Shown here piece after piece: positions 47,676 through 59,222 of a DNA stretch of 64,000 nt. The stretch comes from Bemisia tabaci (taxonomy: Eukaryota; Arthropoda; Insecta; Hemiptera; Aleyrodidae). Position numbers and translations under genes: made by a program. The notes below the pieces were generated by a model. It searched no databases and was not told where the DNA came from. It saw nothing but the letters and a program-made list of their open reading frames with translations. The DNA lies in assembly GCF_918797505.1 (NCBI RefSeq), contig NC_092797.1, positions 35,229,372 through 35,293,371 of the forward strand, in the 5' to 3' direction. The number at the start of each line of letters is the position of its first letter. The stretch's first letter is position 1.

Positions 47676-48483
47676 CAGGGCTGGAATTTCCTACTTGCCG
47701 CCCATTGGCCGCCTGTATTTTGCCGCCCCCTTCTCATTCGTTTTGAAACATCAATAAAAATCGTCAAGTGAACGTGCCAGCAGGGGAGGGGTGCATAAGA
47801 CGCGTTTACTCGTGTTGAACACATTTTTTGGGAAAGCCCTGTCAACACTACTAGCAAAAGGTCCCGGAACTTTGCGCGAAAGTCAAGTTTCGTAAACCTA
47901 TCTCTAATGGACAAGGCCTTCCATTCATAAGAAATGAACGAAAAAATTATGAAAGAACAAACACAAAATTTCGTTTAATGATTTTAACTTCCGCCGCCGC
48001 GCCGCGCTGACCGCAACGTGTTTGGCGCAATGCGTGAAGTATTCACGCAGTCTTGTAGGCGCTATGCGTTTCACGCCGACCGCACTGTGTTTGGCGCAAT
48101 GCGTGAAGTATTCATGCAGTCTTGTAGGTGCTAATATGTGTTACATGCCGATTGCCGCGCCGAAGGCTTCTCCTTTTCATCTAAAGTCCTCGTCATCATT
48201 TCTCCCAAAGTCGCGCCGTTCCGGGACAAATTTTGTGTTCGGTTTCTCTCTTAACTCGACTAATTAAAGGTGCTGTCTCTTGTATCACTGAAAGACGACA
48301 AAATTAGAAATTACTATACTCTCAGGAAATGAGAGATTTTGTAGCCTTTTCTCGTTTGTAATTTTTTATTCTGAATCCGATTTTTTTTTATGCCTACATT
48401 TAAAAAAATTGCAAAATTTGCCGCCCCCTAGATTTGCCGCCATGGGCCGCGGCCCATGTGGCCACCCCCTTCATCCGGCCCTG
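47676..48483. mobile_element. 808 bp non-autonomous hAT element (TSD GACTCTCG)
   Basis: The exact 8-bp repeat GACTCTCG flanks it (47668-47675, 48484-48491). Ends CAGGGCTGG and CCGGCCCTG. Inside, GCCGCCC-rich subterminal motifs occur on both sides (47696-47733, 48418-48475), and a 70 bp direct repeat starts at 48008 and 48078 (TTTGGCGCAATGCGTGAAGT). The longest frame is 81 codons and unrecognisable, so no transposase. Confidence 0.92.
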
Positions 48484-48491
48484 GACTCTCG

Positions 48492-49289
48492 ATCATACAC
48501 AAAATGCATACTTCGCCGTGCACCGTATTAAAGCACGGGAAAAATGTGACGGCTACACGGAAGAAGCGTTCTGCCTTCATTTCACGAGATAAGCAAAAGT
48601 AAACCCTTCGGGGCTATATTAGTGGTATCTGAATTATGAAAAGAAGAGCGGAACGCAGGGACTACCAATTAATCTTAGATTTCTTTGATAATGAAGCTCT
48701 TACTGAACGAATCCTCATTAGATGCATTTTTTTTCACATATGTAAATCGTCATTAGAAGAAATTCATACTTCGAGCTGATAAAAAAATGTCACATCTCTA
48801 CACAGCGTCCAAAGTTGAAGTCACGTGGCTGTCAAGGCTTGAACTTAGACCCATGTGAAAAAAAGAGTGTGGGGATGTTCTGAGTGACCTTCCGTTGGAT
48901 CAACTTTTTATCAGCCAATATTCAACTTCAAATCAATGAATCTATATTCAATAAATCGATTTTTCACATTTAAATCGTTAAGTGACAAAATCCTGACTTC
49001 TGACAGGTCGATGAAAACGCGTATTGTCTCTACGAATCAAAGGAATGGGTCGGCAAATACGTAACTCTTACGCCAAAAAGAGTACAAATAAATTAAAAAA
49101 GAAAGACAGATATTGAGTGAATTTACAGCAAATTGGAGCTACTGTTGATGCGGATGTTGGAAACTTGTGCTGACAAATTGGGTGCGTCAAGTTTCACAAA
49201 AAAAAAAAACTAGTTCAATATTCACTATTCAGCTAACTGAGCGGAAACTATTGATTGTTCCTCTAAAAAAGCAAGCCGGGACTCTATTA
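48492..49289. other. No recognised gene, about 0.8 kb
   Basis: AT-rich; one possible solo end of element F near 48856. Confidence 0.5.
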
Positions 49290-49542
49290 CTGCCGTGCTA
49301 AGGAAGAACGCCGTAAGAACATTCGAGAGTTGCCAAATTTCTCCGGATGAAACTTATATTTCTGAGGAGGTTATGAATATATTTCCTTAAAATTTTCATG
49401 AATTTTTGGTGAAATTGTGAACAAAATTATCTGTAAGATTCCAATAAAAATATTCATAAGTTTACCGAGAAATTCGCGTTCTGTCAAAGAAAAATTGGCA
49501 ACGCCTGACGGTTCATACGGCATTTTTTCCTTCGGACGGCAG
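49290..49542. mobile_element. MITE A, copy 7
   Basis: Left end CTGCCGTGCTAAGGAAGAAC, right end TTTTCCTTCGGACGGCAG. The flanks ATTA and AATA resemble a degraded duplication. Confidence 0.85.
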
Positions 49543-49820
49543 AATAGAGATATAACGTAACAAGTATCCTTGAGAAGGCAACAACGAGAGAGTTGGCAAC
49601 ATTGAATGCCGGACAAGCTTGAAGTAAACAATGCGACGCGATGTAGCCACGACACAACAGACTCGCCGTAGAATGCGATGAATAACGTGCAGTTTAACAT
49701 CAATGAGAAAAGTTCGAGACTTGGAGGCGTTATTTAAAGCGAGCCGGGAAGCCACGCCGCGCCCCACTATACGGAGGGGGCCAGACAGGGTACGGGGACA
49801 GGGATCCGCCGGCTGGTCCA

Positions 49821-50225
49821 CTGCCGTGCTACGGAAAAACAACGTAAGAATATTCAATTATGGCTAAAACGCTCCCGCTAAAATAGTTATTTCTGGAGAA
49901 AATTTTAGAACTCTTTTCATAAAAATTTATGGATGCTTTAGATCAAATTTAGAAAAAATTCTCAACAAAATTGGTGGGAAAAAATTCAGATCCGCGGATT
50001 GGTCCAATGTGTTGCTACGTATAAACGCCGTAAAAACATTCGGATATACTTCAATTCCTCCCAAAAAAATAATTATTTCTAAACAAAATTTAAGATTTCT
50101 TTTCTTTGAAACTTCTGGATGCTTTAGATCAAATTAGGAAAAAAATTGGAAAAAAAATTGGAAGACAAATTTTCCAAAGTTTTGCAAAAAAATCTAGATC
50201 CGTAGATTGATCTACTGCTATGCTA
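49821..50225. mobile_element. Degenerate MITE A-related cluster, copy 8
   Basis: Begins CTGCCGTGCTACGGAAAAAC, but no intact right arm. Inside are three rough direct repeats of about 170 bp sharing TTTAGATCAAATT and an AGATCCG phrase followed by TTGGTC or TTGATC (about 49935-50217). It looks like tandemly repeated or rearranged internal MITE sequence. Confidence 0.6.
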
Positions 50226-50325
50226 TCATGAAAGTTTAAGAATTCTTTCCTGTAAAAGTTTGGGGTGCCTGCGATCAAATTCAGAGAAAAAATTCTTCAG
50301 AAAATTAGAGGAAAAAAATTCACAA

Positions 50326-50489
50326 CAGTGGTGTGACATGCTTTGCGATAAATCGATTAATCTGCCTTTGAAACCTATGGACAAGGAATGATAAACAGGG
50401 TTTTCACAACGAACAACTCAATAACCGATTCTTTGCCATATCTTCAAGTGGGGGAAAAATCGATACCGATTATCCACGCTTTGCCACTG
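50326..50489. mobile_element. hAT-type MITE, 164 bp (TSD ATTCACAA)
   Basis: Exact ATTCACAA repeat at 50318-50325 and 50490-50497. Ends CAGTGGTGTGACATGC and GCTTTGCCACTG. Same family as 43018-43184. Confidence 0.92.
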
Positions 50490-50752
50490 ATTCACAAATT
50501 TTCCGGAAAATTCAGATTTTATGAAAATAAATTTGGCATCGTCGGAGGGTCAATTCCGTTGGCGCCATCGAGCCTACCGGGCCTATAATCGGTGCCGACG
50601 ACATAAAATTGCTGAGGATCGAAGAAAAATTGATGCGGGCGTTTTGTGACAGCAGAGCTTTCAAGCGGGAAATCGGCCGTTAAGTATTACGTAATGGGCC
50701 TAGTCGTGTCTCCATCAGTGTTTACGCTCCGATGCAGAATCGCAGAAGTGTG

Positions 50753-51005
50753 CTGCCGTGCTAAGGAAAAACGCCGTATGAACATTCGAGAGTTGCCAAG
50801 TTTCTCCCGATTAAAACCGAGTTTTCTGGGAGAATTGCAAATATTATTTTCCAAAATTTTTAGACAATTTAGTACGAAATTTAATCTAAAATATCTGAAA
50901 ATTTCAAGGAAAAATATCCAGGAATGTTGTCCAAAGTTCATGTTTTATCAAGGGAAATTTGGCAACTCTCGAATGTTCATACGGGGTTTTTCCATAGCAC
51001 GGCAG
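50753..51005. mobile_element. MITE A, copy 9
   Basis: Left end CTGCCGTGCTAAGGAAAAAC, right end TTTTCCATAGCACGGCAG. The flanks TGTG/TGCG match at three of four bases. One of the best preserved copies. Confidence 0.88.
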
Positions 51006-51202
51006 TGCGTTCCGAGAGGGCGCGGGGTAGTAAAAAACCCGGACAAGTGAGTTACGTAATTTTGAACGACCCTAAAAGAGGATAAAGCTTATGACATCAA
51101 AATCTCATTCGCTTGATTCATTACGTGTTTACTTTGGCGAACGTGTTAATGCAGCTAGGAAGGTCGGCTTGGAAAATCCACAGACATGACCGGCCGGCTA
51201 TA

Positions 51203-51452
51203 CTGCCGGGTTGAGGAAAAATGCCGTAAGAACATTCAAATGTTGCCAAATTTTCCTTATGAAGTATTTATTATTGGGAAAAATTAAGGATATTTTGTCT
51301 TGAAAATTGTAGACATTTTCGACACAATTCCGAATAAAATTCTCTACAATGACCGGAAAAAATTGCCATGGTTTCCTGGATATTTTTCGTTTCATTGGAA
51401 ATGATTTGTAAACGTCAGAATGCTCACGAGGCGTTCTTCCTTAGCACAGCAG
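51203..51452. mobile_element. MITE A, copy 10 (TSD TATA)
   Basis: Left end CTGCCGGGTTGAGGAAAAAT, right end CTTCCTTAGCACAGCAG. Exact TATA repeat on both flanks (51199-51202, 51453-51456). Confidence 0.86.
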
Positions 51453-51456
51453 TATA

Positions 51457-53744
51457 AGACTATTAAAATACATTCAAATACAAAATTATTAAGTGAGATC
51501 TACTCAAAATTGCGCTTCAAGAATTTGAGATTGCCCTTTGAATTTGGATCGGAGTATGTACTCCATGTGGGGAAATCTCCTTCTATGCAAATTTTAAATG
51601 GGAGAAAAAGAAGAAATCTTATTGACATCTCTATACGCTTCTTTGTCGCTATGACTTACTCGTACCCACTTATTTCTAAATATTTTAAAGAAATAAATAC
51701 GAAAGAAGGACACGAGACATAAATATGCATCGTAAAACTACTTGAACGAGGCTACACTTCTGACTATTTTTATTGTGAATCTCTATGGACACTGGAAAGT
51801 TTTCCATTAAGTTTTGTTAAGATATCCTAACTGGGTCTGAATTTGACAATGACCTGTTGAAATACATCGAAACAGTACATCAACTTTTAAATCTGTGACC
51901 CTTTGTAAGACGGCCGATAAGTTCTTTTTTCTTCTGAACATAAATAGATTGAAAAAAAGTAAATGAAGTTAGATACACATGTTCTCGATTCTTAATGAAA
52001 GGACTAGAGAGGAAAAGTGATGATGCATGAGGAGAATGAAAAACTTCCTTAAGATGCAAAAAAAAGGTAGACAAATTACAAGCTGAAAAGAAAAGATAAG
52101 CACAAAGACATTATCCTTATCTATCTTTTAAGTGGACAATGACTGGAACAAAATAGTCTCTATGTGATAGAAGGGGAGACTTCAGGATTCTGAAAAATAC
52201 ACCCCGATTATTCCCTGATTTCCCCCAAAATTGTTCACTCCTTGATGAATCCCGGATATTCCCAGTCCTAGATACCAGGCTTTAAAAAACGTACATAAAC
52301 GGAGGAAGGAGCCAAAAACGCGGCAACTTGTGCAAACATCGACGTGCAATTAATTGGCTCTTTCGGGCTGGCCTTGTAAAGTGTACAACCCTTGAAAAAT
52401 TAATTGGGATCGGTAGATTCATCTTGCCTCATTTTTCAAGTCGACTTTGTTCAAGTGCCACGAGAAAACCTGATTGAACTTCCGTGTAAACATTTCCCGA
52501 GCACTTTCTCCGAGTGCTCAACGTGGAGCAAGTTGCAGTCTGAAACTACTTGGAGGAGAATTTGTGTTCGGCGTGAAAACCTTGAAAAACACGGTGGAGT
52601 ACGGTTCCTTCAGCGGTTAACCTTAGCCTCATTAAAGTGCGTTAAACCTGACGCTCGTTACGACCGGTTATGAACTCTAATCGTCTCTTTCGTACAATTT
52701 TTCCGGCTCCCGAGATTCTAAGGTTTTTCAAAATCGACGACAAGAAACTGCGACGAACAACGCTTGATTCCATTCGCGGTTCTCATTTTATCTTTTTAAG
52801 GTGACTTTTACGTGAAAGTAAAAAATCATCGACACACCGATGGCTAAAGTGCGAACCTGGGTATCTCCATTACGGTGTTTCAAAAACTCTGCTCTTATTT
52901 TATTTTTGCAAACAGAAACAAGTCAGCTATGTAGCTTGGCATTTCTACCAAAAATCCTATTAAAAGAGGAGGAAAATCCAGGAAGTTTTCGAGAAATTAA
53001 GTTAACTAGTTTAATTTCTAAAGAAAAAACTAAGTATAGTACGTCATACGTCTATATATTTCTGAAAAATGTCTTCCAAAACTCAGAATAAAAGTGAAGT
53101 GTCAATCGAATCAAATCAACAGAAACTTAACGCAAAAATTCCGATTCGATTCAAATAAATAACTCAAGAGATGATATAGTGACGACTCTTACGAGTTTGT
53201 AACACTATTTTTCTCCATTTAAGTCCATGAAAATTCCAAGAAAAGTCCATTTTTAGTCTCATCTAGAATCGATTGTTTTACATGCATTTAAATGGAGAAA
53301 AAGCAGCGCTGCAATATTGCAAGAATCACTTTGGGGCCGGGCAACTCGTCACGTTCAGAGTCAAACACGGCTCATGAACTTCCAAACTTGTAGGATCGGT
53401 TCAGGATCAAAAACCAGATTCAGTCCGGAAGTTTTTGCGAAACCACGCTGAATTCTACCAGATTTGACAACGAGGGCTGAGGAACTTGGTCGGCCGGTAA
53501 GAATAGAAGGTATGAATGAAAAAGCGTGCACGGGTATTTCGCGACCATGACGACCACGCAGCCACGCAGCGCGCCGCGCCATGCCACCTGCGCGGTGGGC
53601 GCTGCTATCGACCATTCAAACCAGGTTCATTCACCCAAAATCGGGGTCCGAATCACCGGCCGCATGCTTCATTTGTCACGAGCGCGTGAGGAGTCGTCCA
53701 TTCTCAGACGACCACTTAAGTTTTGGCAAACGCTGATGACACCG
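51457..53744. other. No recognised gene, about 2.3 kb
   Basis: AT-rich presumed intron. A GC-rich patch at 53540-53610 gives accidental frames on both strands. Weak TTCCCTGATT repeat scrap at 52195-52290. Confidence 0.5.
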
Positions 53745-53820
53745 ACGCACAATGGACCCACGCAAAAAGGTCGGAAATGATGCGGAAACTTAACAAGCTT
53801 ACGCTAATAAAAATCGAATG

Positions 53821-54361
53821 GTACACGGAAAAAAAGAGTACGGGGTTGTTTGATGATATAGACATTTCAGATTAATGGAGAATTTGCACACAAAAAAATT
53901 ATTGTTTCATCAGAGAGTGCTCAATGAGCTGAGTTCGCAGTATTTTTCATAATTTTTTTCTGATATGCGAAATAGGAGAAAAATAGATTTAAAAGTGAGA
54001 AAATGTGCCGAGTTACGACGACATCTGGCTCATCTCCATTTAAACACATGTATTTTAGCGGATTAGGTTATTTTGTCATATTTCCTCCAATAACTGTTCA
54101 ATTCAGAAACCAAGGATACCCTCGTGCCCAGTTTTCCTAGTAAAATCATTTTAAAGATGAAATTCACAAAATTTGAGACACCTGCAAATTCTGCAATAGA
54201 GTAATACGCAAATAAATCAGGTTACCAACCCAAATGTTGCGGTGCGGCCACAACGTGAAGTGCGGTACTATCAAAAATAATAGAAAATGCCTATATCATC
54301 CAACAAATTAAGGTTCTCCCACAATTTTAGGTATGAGCCCTTTACACTTTTTTTCCGTGTA
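53821..54361. mobile_element. 541 bp inverted-repeat element F nested in MITE E
   Basis: Ends GTACACGGAAAAAAAGAGTA and the complementary TACACTTTTTTTCCGTGTAC. AT-rich inside, no frame. A lone similar end (GTGAAAAAAAGAGTGTGGGG) occurs near 48856. Confidence 0.75.
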
Positions 54362-54368
54362 CAATTCG

Positions 54369-54589
54369 GTGCCGGAGTCTATACAGCGCCCCAAAACCGC
54401 GAGTGATAGGAATGCGAAGTGAAATTAGCACCACAAAAGCGTATGACCGTACGCAAGAAGAGTAGATTCCGCTCCGTACGAGTGAAAGTCACTCCGTGCG
54501 AGTGAAAGTCACTCCGTACGAGTGCATACGGAGCATAGCTCCAGCTCCGCATTTATATAGCTTTGGGCGCTGTATAGACTCCGGCACAG
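54369..54589. mobile_element. 221 bp hairpin element with internal 20 bp tandem repeat
   Basis: Ends GTGCCGGAGTCTATACAGCG and the exact complement CGCTGTATAGACTCCGGCAC. Inside, a unit close to CCGTACGAGTGAAAGTCACT is repeated about three times at 54474-54524. It directly follows element F inside the interrupted MITE E. Confidence 0.8.
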
Positions 54590-55790
54590 AATATAATGTC
54601 CCTTCAAAATGTTATAAAGTGTACAGTTCGGCAATAGAAAACGTAAGAGGTTTGAAAGTGGTTCATTTGATTTTCTCGTAAAATCTTTTTCAAGGAGCAC
54701 CCATTAAAATTTAAAATGTAATGTAATACACAACAAAATTTGCAGTTTTAGACAAAAATGTCATGTCCGACCTCTCTGAATGGTTTGTTCCACTGTGCGA
54801 TGTACTATCTCATCGCCTTACCCGAGCCGACAACGATTACCGCTTTGTTGGATGGAATGTCATCCGCTAAAAAATCTCCGGTAGCCGCAGGAGAAGAAAA
54901 ATCTGAGGGCGATTCAGAAAGATGTAATCAAACGTACCGCACCGGGCACCCTGTAAGCGTAACTGAAGCAATTTTCAGGGGCTGGTCTGACACGAGGGAG
55001 AGGAATAAAGTATATGAAGAGGGGGAAAAAAGCGAAAGAATAAGAGGAGGCAGTTTAAAGTTTGAAATGACACCAAAGTTTTCACTTTCATGGTTCCAGA
55101 GTTCACGAGATGCCTCCTGAGATTACACGATAAAATTACTAGGGCTTGGAAAATTGGACGGTTTCCTTGTTGAAAGAGTCAAAAAAAGAAAAAGAAAATT
55201 TAAACCTTAACATTTTGAAGCAGTCTTTTTTTTTTTTTTTTTTTAGTGGCAGGCACACTCCCATTCAAATTATTTGAAACTCGCTAGGATAAGTGATTTT
55301 ATTAGAAGAGAAGAGGGATTTTTGGGAGGGAGATGAGTCCCCAGAGGAGAGTCAAACTTTTAATCCGATCTCGTGCAAGCAATCATAACTTGTTTCTCAG
55401 TGTTGATTGAGAAGACTTCTGAGGAACAACCAAAGTTCCTATTAAAATTTTCGGGTGAACAGAGAATGAAACCACTGAAATTCTCCTACGATATACAATA
55501 TTAACAAAGTAAAGCCTTGTCAAAGTGTCTTATGAGTAGGACAAGTTTTAGATCATTCCTTTTTTCAGATATCGCATTGTCCGCCTTTTCACCTTCAGTT
55601 TTTCCGGTTATGCTACGATTCTACCGAGCAGCACGAAAGTTTGCCTACAATGCTGGCTTACAGACAACAAACCTACCTGCGGTCGGAAATTAAGCGAATG
55701 AAATGTCAATTTCGAATCGTCACATTTTTATCTCTCCATCAGTTTGGACTTGGACAGAACCGATAGACGATGGTGCGAACCGACTAGTAT

Positions 55791-56197
55791 CGTCCACTCG
55801 AGGTTCTCCTTCAATTTCGCCATGTAGGCAAAAAACCTACCGGGGAGTTCGAATAGTTGTATCTTCGAAAAACACACATTCATCTCGCCTCAAGAACTTT
55901 GATTGAACGATAAACGCCACGACGTTGTAAAGAGAGTGACGGGTAGCGTCCACTCAAGATTCTCCTTCAATTTTGCCGCATAAGCAACAAACCTTCCGGG
56001 GAGTTCGAATAGTTGTATCTTCGAAAAACACACATTCATCTTGCCTCAAGAACTTTAATTGAACCGACAAACGCCGAGACGTTGTAAACCGAGTGATGGG
56101 CAGCGTCCACTCAAGGTTCTACTTCAATTTCGCCGGATAGGCAATAAACCTACCGGAGAGTTCGAATAGTTGTATCTTCGAAAAACACACATTTATA
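55791..56197 (+). repeat. Tandem repeat, units of 156-157 bp (2.6 copies)
   Basis: CGTCCACTC starts units at 55791, 55947 and 56104. Each continues with GTTCGAATAGTTGTATCTTC and GAAAAACACACATTCATC. The third unit stops after this phrase. A diverged unit may precede it from about 55640. Confidence 0.9.
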
Positions 56198-56339
56198 GCT
56201 CCTTCAGATAAGGGCCTTCACTAAGACCTTATAGCTTACAATAAATTAATGTTGAACAATCTTTCTTCAATGCATCGTGATGCTAGCTCCAACTTAATAC
56301 TACGGATGGAAATTAACCTCTCTCTCTATTATTGTTACG

Positions 56340-56830
56340 GAGTTGCCATAATTTCTTCATTTTCTGATTCCCTGACTGTTTCCTAACTTTTTTTATTTTC
56401 CTGACTCAAAAATTTCCCAATTTCCTGACTCCAATATTTCTTAATTTCCTGACTCCAAAATTTCTTAATTTCCTGACTTCAAAATTTCTTAATTTCCTGA
56501 CTGAAAAATTTCTTAATTTCCTGACTTTCCCTGACATTCACACAAAATTTCCACCTATTCTTTACCTGAGTATTAGCGGGGACAAAGTTTTCTTCACTTC
56601 CTTTCTTCCTTAAACGTATTCTTTTAAAGATTCACAAATGGTTGGAAAAAAAGCATTAAACGGCTAGTTCAAAAATGACAAGTCTTAAAAAGACCATACA
56701 GGGTAAACAGTTAGCAGATCATAGAAATGTTCTATCCATTAGTAGATGTGCCAGAAATTCCCTGACTCTTCCTGGCCGCTACAAACTTCCCAACTTGCCC
56801 TGATTTTTCCGGTTTCCCAGACTGCTAACA
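56340..56830. repeat. TTCCTGACT-phrase repeat, copy 2
   Basis: AGTTGCCATAATTTCTTCAT followed by six near-identical 26 bp phrases (AAAATTTCTTAATTTCCTGA) at about 56400-56530, then a more dispersed tail to TTTCCCAGACTGC. Confidence 0.8.
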
Positions 56831-56906
56831 GACAGCTCTCGTAACGGTACAGTCAACGTTGAGTCTGAATGTCCCCGGCTCATTACATTTGTATACATAT
56901 ACAGTC

Positions 56907-57300
56907 GCTCCTACAACGTACTCTGACGTTCTGCGACACCCAAACGCCACATATCGACGGTGCAAGTCGGCAATCACATAACTCGTTTGCGGTGTCTGAA
57001 AATCTCCGCAACTATGTTATTTTTTTAAAGGAGAACAAATGGACATGATTCCTTGAAGTTTTTGCAGAATTTTCCTCGCACATAGAAGAAAAATCACGGC
57101 AGTTTTAAAGAATTACCGTTGAGTAGTTTTCCGTTTAAAAAATAAAGTATGACAGGAAGTCTGCGACGTCGCAAACCGAGTTATGTGATTGCCGACTTTC
57201 ACCGTCGATATGCCTATCCTCCCAGAGGTTATCGGGCAACTGACACCGCAACATCTCTTCGTCAACGCCCTTCCGCCATCCCTTTACGAGCCGTCCCCGA
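56907..57300 (-). mobile_element. LINE 3'-end fragment, split by a MITE
   Basis: The plus-strand text 56908-56953 (GACACCCAAACGCCACATA) and 57211-57300 (CCCAGAGGTTATCGGGCAAC) matches 20919-21056 of the other LINE copy almost base for base, with the 255 bp at 56954-57208 missing from that copy. It encodes only the last codons of the reverse-transcriptase frame plus the 3' tail. Non-functional. A third scrap, GGTTCTGCGACACC near 37636, resembles the same 3' end. Confidence 0.82.
56954..57208. mobile_element. 255 bp MITE with about 40 bp inverted ends inserted at TA (Tc1/mariner-like)
   Basis: The ends are TCGACGGTGCAAGTCGGCAA on the left and, reverse-complemented, TCGACGGTGAAAGTCGGCAA on the right; pairing continues about 20 bp further on each side. 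Flanks: CACA-TA on the left and TA-TGCC on the right. The uninterrupted LINE copy at 20.96 kb has CACATATGCC, so removing the element and one TA restores the empty site. TA duplication and the inverted ends point to Tc1/mariner mobilisation. No coding capacity. Confidence 0.88.
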
Positions 57301-57368
57301 CATTGGACGTCATTACATTCGTAAATCCATAAAAATTAAATAAAGTAAGTAAATGAAGATGAACTCAC

Positions 57369-57671
57369 CGATCGTCGTTTATCCGACTCCGAGACAGCAG
57401 AGTTGGAGCGGTGACGGAACATGTCCATCATTTTGGAAACAGGCCCACGTGGTAGGGTGGTGCTATCCGAGCCGGCGCGCGGTCTGCTTCCCGCCGAATC
57501 ACCGCTCGCTTTACTATGGTCCGCGTGACCGGTGTTCCGTTTCTGTTTCGACAGCGAATGTTCCGAGGAGTTCGACTGAGAGCGAGATTCGATGGACGCC
57601 TCGTTGGAGGAATTCGATGCACTACTGCTCGCAGACGTCCGGCTCGAGGATCCAGGCGACATCAACGAATT
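57369..57671 (-). CDS. Coding exon (303 bp), Ser-rich, same gene
   Basis: Seen: the minus-strand acceptor is TTGCAATGTTTCAG and the donor is a consensus GTGAGT (GT at 57368-57367). It has exactly 101 codons, phase 0 to 0. It joins in frame to the preceding exon, giving NAVQ-NSLMSPG. The content is strongly biased: Ser-rich runs (SSSRTSASSSASNSSNEAS), then a basic stretch (KQKRNTGHADHSKASGD), then GPVSKMMDMFRHRSNSAVSESDKRRS at the C-terminal end. FRHRSNS echoes FRPRSKS of the previous exon, so the protein carries two copies of an FR-x-RS-x-S motif. Predicted soluble and disordered, with no membrane segment. The flanking intron towards 59.3 kb is 1,644 bp and holds three MITEs, none inside the exon. 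The conceptual frame continues beyond the donor for a few codons and stops, as expected for intron sequence. Confidence 0.82.
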
Positions 57672-57809
57672 CTGAAACATTGCAAGTTCAAATCCTCACT
57701 CAACGTCGACACACTACGGGGTAATACGCGGTGAATGCGGGTGCAAATATTTAACCACGCTTTGAGGACGCATGTAAAAAATTTCGTTCTCTTGGGGGAA
57801 CTCTTCAAA

Positions 57810-57933
57810 TGGACGTATTTCTGTCAAACGGAACTATGTGCATTATGACGTGAGCCATGTTATACATATATTCTTATGGGTCTCAGGGCTCATGTCTTAA
57901 CGTACATAGTTCCGTTTGACAGAAATACGTCCA
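57810..57933. mobile_element. Inverted-repeat element G, 124 bp near-perfect palindrome
   Basis: TGGACGTATTTCTGTCAAAC is repeated as its exact complement at the right end; pairing runs about 47 bp per arm (GGAACTATGTGC, GTGAGCC). Intron of the minus-strand gene. Confidence 0.88.
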
Positions 57934-57939
57934 AATAAT

Positions 57940-58192
57940 CTGCCGTGCGAAGGAAAAACGCTTTATAAGCCTCCGGACGATGCCAAATGTAATTTGGCAC
58001 ATTACGCTTTTTCTGTGAAACTTTTGAACAATTTTCTTCCATTTTGCAAAGAATTTGATCTGCAGTTATATCTAAATTATCGGGAAATATCAAGGGAAAA
58101 ACGTGCATAATTTTCCTCAAAAATAAGTTTTTTATCTGGATAAATTTGGCAACGTTCGAATGTTCTTACGGCGTTTTTCCTTAGCACGGTAG
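57940..58192. mobile_element. MITE A, copy 11, in intron of the minus-strand gene
   Basis: Left end CTGCCGTGCGAAGGAAAAAC, right end TTTTTCCTTAGCACGGTAG. The flanks TAAT/TAGT match at three of four bases. It abuts the palindrome at 57810-57933, with six bases between them. Confidence 0.86.
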
Positions 58193-58994
58193 TAGTATCA
58201 GGGAAGTCCGCCTTAGTTTGTGACGGAGCCAAGTTTCAAGCGACCAACTTGGAACGCAAACAGAAATGCAAAGAGCATAAGATTTATCGCTCCAACTTCA
58301 TTTAGGTACTATAAAATATTTGCTAACCCTTGGGGAAGTTTGAGAGCATAATTTTCTATTTTCCCCCGTATTTTTTAATGGGTCAGTTGCGCCGGTCACA
58401 GAATTGTGTTTGATGTTTCATTCTTGTGGAGAAGCTGAAACAATAAGATCTGTTGATACAGCAATTCTCGGCGTTGAACCGAGATATCACGTTTTGAAAA
58501 ATTCCTTCGTGACGTCGTCCTTCGTGTTGGCGACACCCTTGGTTTCTTCCACCTTGCTTTCATTCGTTAGAAAGACACACATATTCACTGAGTACTCAAC
58601 GTGAAACTCGGATGAAAGCAAGGTGGAAAAAGCCAAGCGTGTCACTACCGCGGTGAATGACGTCATAAACCGAATTTTTTTAAGCGCGATATTTCGATTA
58701 ATATTGAACGTAGAAACTTGCTGTTTGAGAGACCTCATGATTGTGAGTTAATCTAAACAAATCAAGCATCCACACACGATTCCGTGACCAGCTCAACTGA
58801 TCCATTGTTTTCCGTTCCGGTCTGCTCTAAATAGTTGAAGAAAACAAAATGAAATGGGGAAGAAATTAAAAAAACAAAAACAACGGGATGGAACTTCTAT
58901 TGGATATCATTTTTCACTTCGGTACTACAATTTCTGGCTCAGTTAAGAAAAAACGTAGGTACCATTAGTTTCCCTATGTACATATGTTTTAACG

Positions 58995-59222
58995 CACTGG
59001 AAAAAAACCACATTGGATCTGGAGTCCAGACTCTTGAAAACGTTGACAATAAAAAGGACGCTTGATTCAATCAGCTTTAAACTTAAATCAAAAGGAAATA
59101 CGCTCAAATTAAGAGGCTTGGTTCTTGATTTAAGCTTAAATCTGATTGAATCAAGAGTATTTTTTCTTGTCGATGTTTTTAAGAGTCTAGACTCTAGATC
59201 CAATGTGCTTTTTTTTCCAGTG
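58995..59222. mobile_element. Palindromic MITE B, copy 5, in intron of the minus-strand gene
   Basis: 228 bp from CACTGGAAAAAAACCACATT to TTTTTTTTCCAGTG. It lies in the 1.64 kb intron, 93 bp from the donor of exon 59316-59581. Transcription through it would yield a long hairpin RNA. Confidence 0.9.

Larger units (their letters stand above)
53745..54799. mobile_element. MITE E, copy 4, interrupted by nested insertions
   Basis: Left part 53745-53820 (CGCACAATGGACCCA) and right part from about 54635 to 54799 (GGTTTGAAAGTGGTTC, CATGTCCGACCTCTCTGAAT, ending CCACTGTGCGA) together make one MITE E. The sequence between is two other inverted-repeat elements, listed separately. Confidence 0.78.

Noticed and set aside
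53462..53498. Possible 37 bp plus-strand exon ending CGGCCG|GTAAGAAT
   Set aside because: Isolated, weak acceptor, no phase partner.
57353..57734. Plus-strand frames of 123 and 72 codons
   Set aside because: Antisense shadows of exon 57369-57671, which has splice sites and matching phase on the minus strand.
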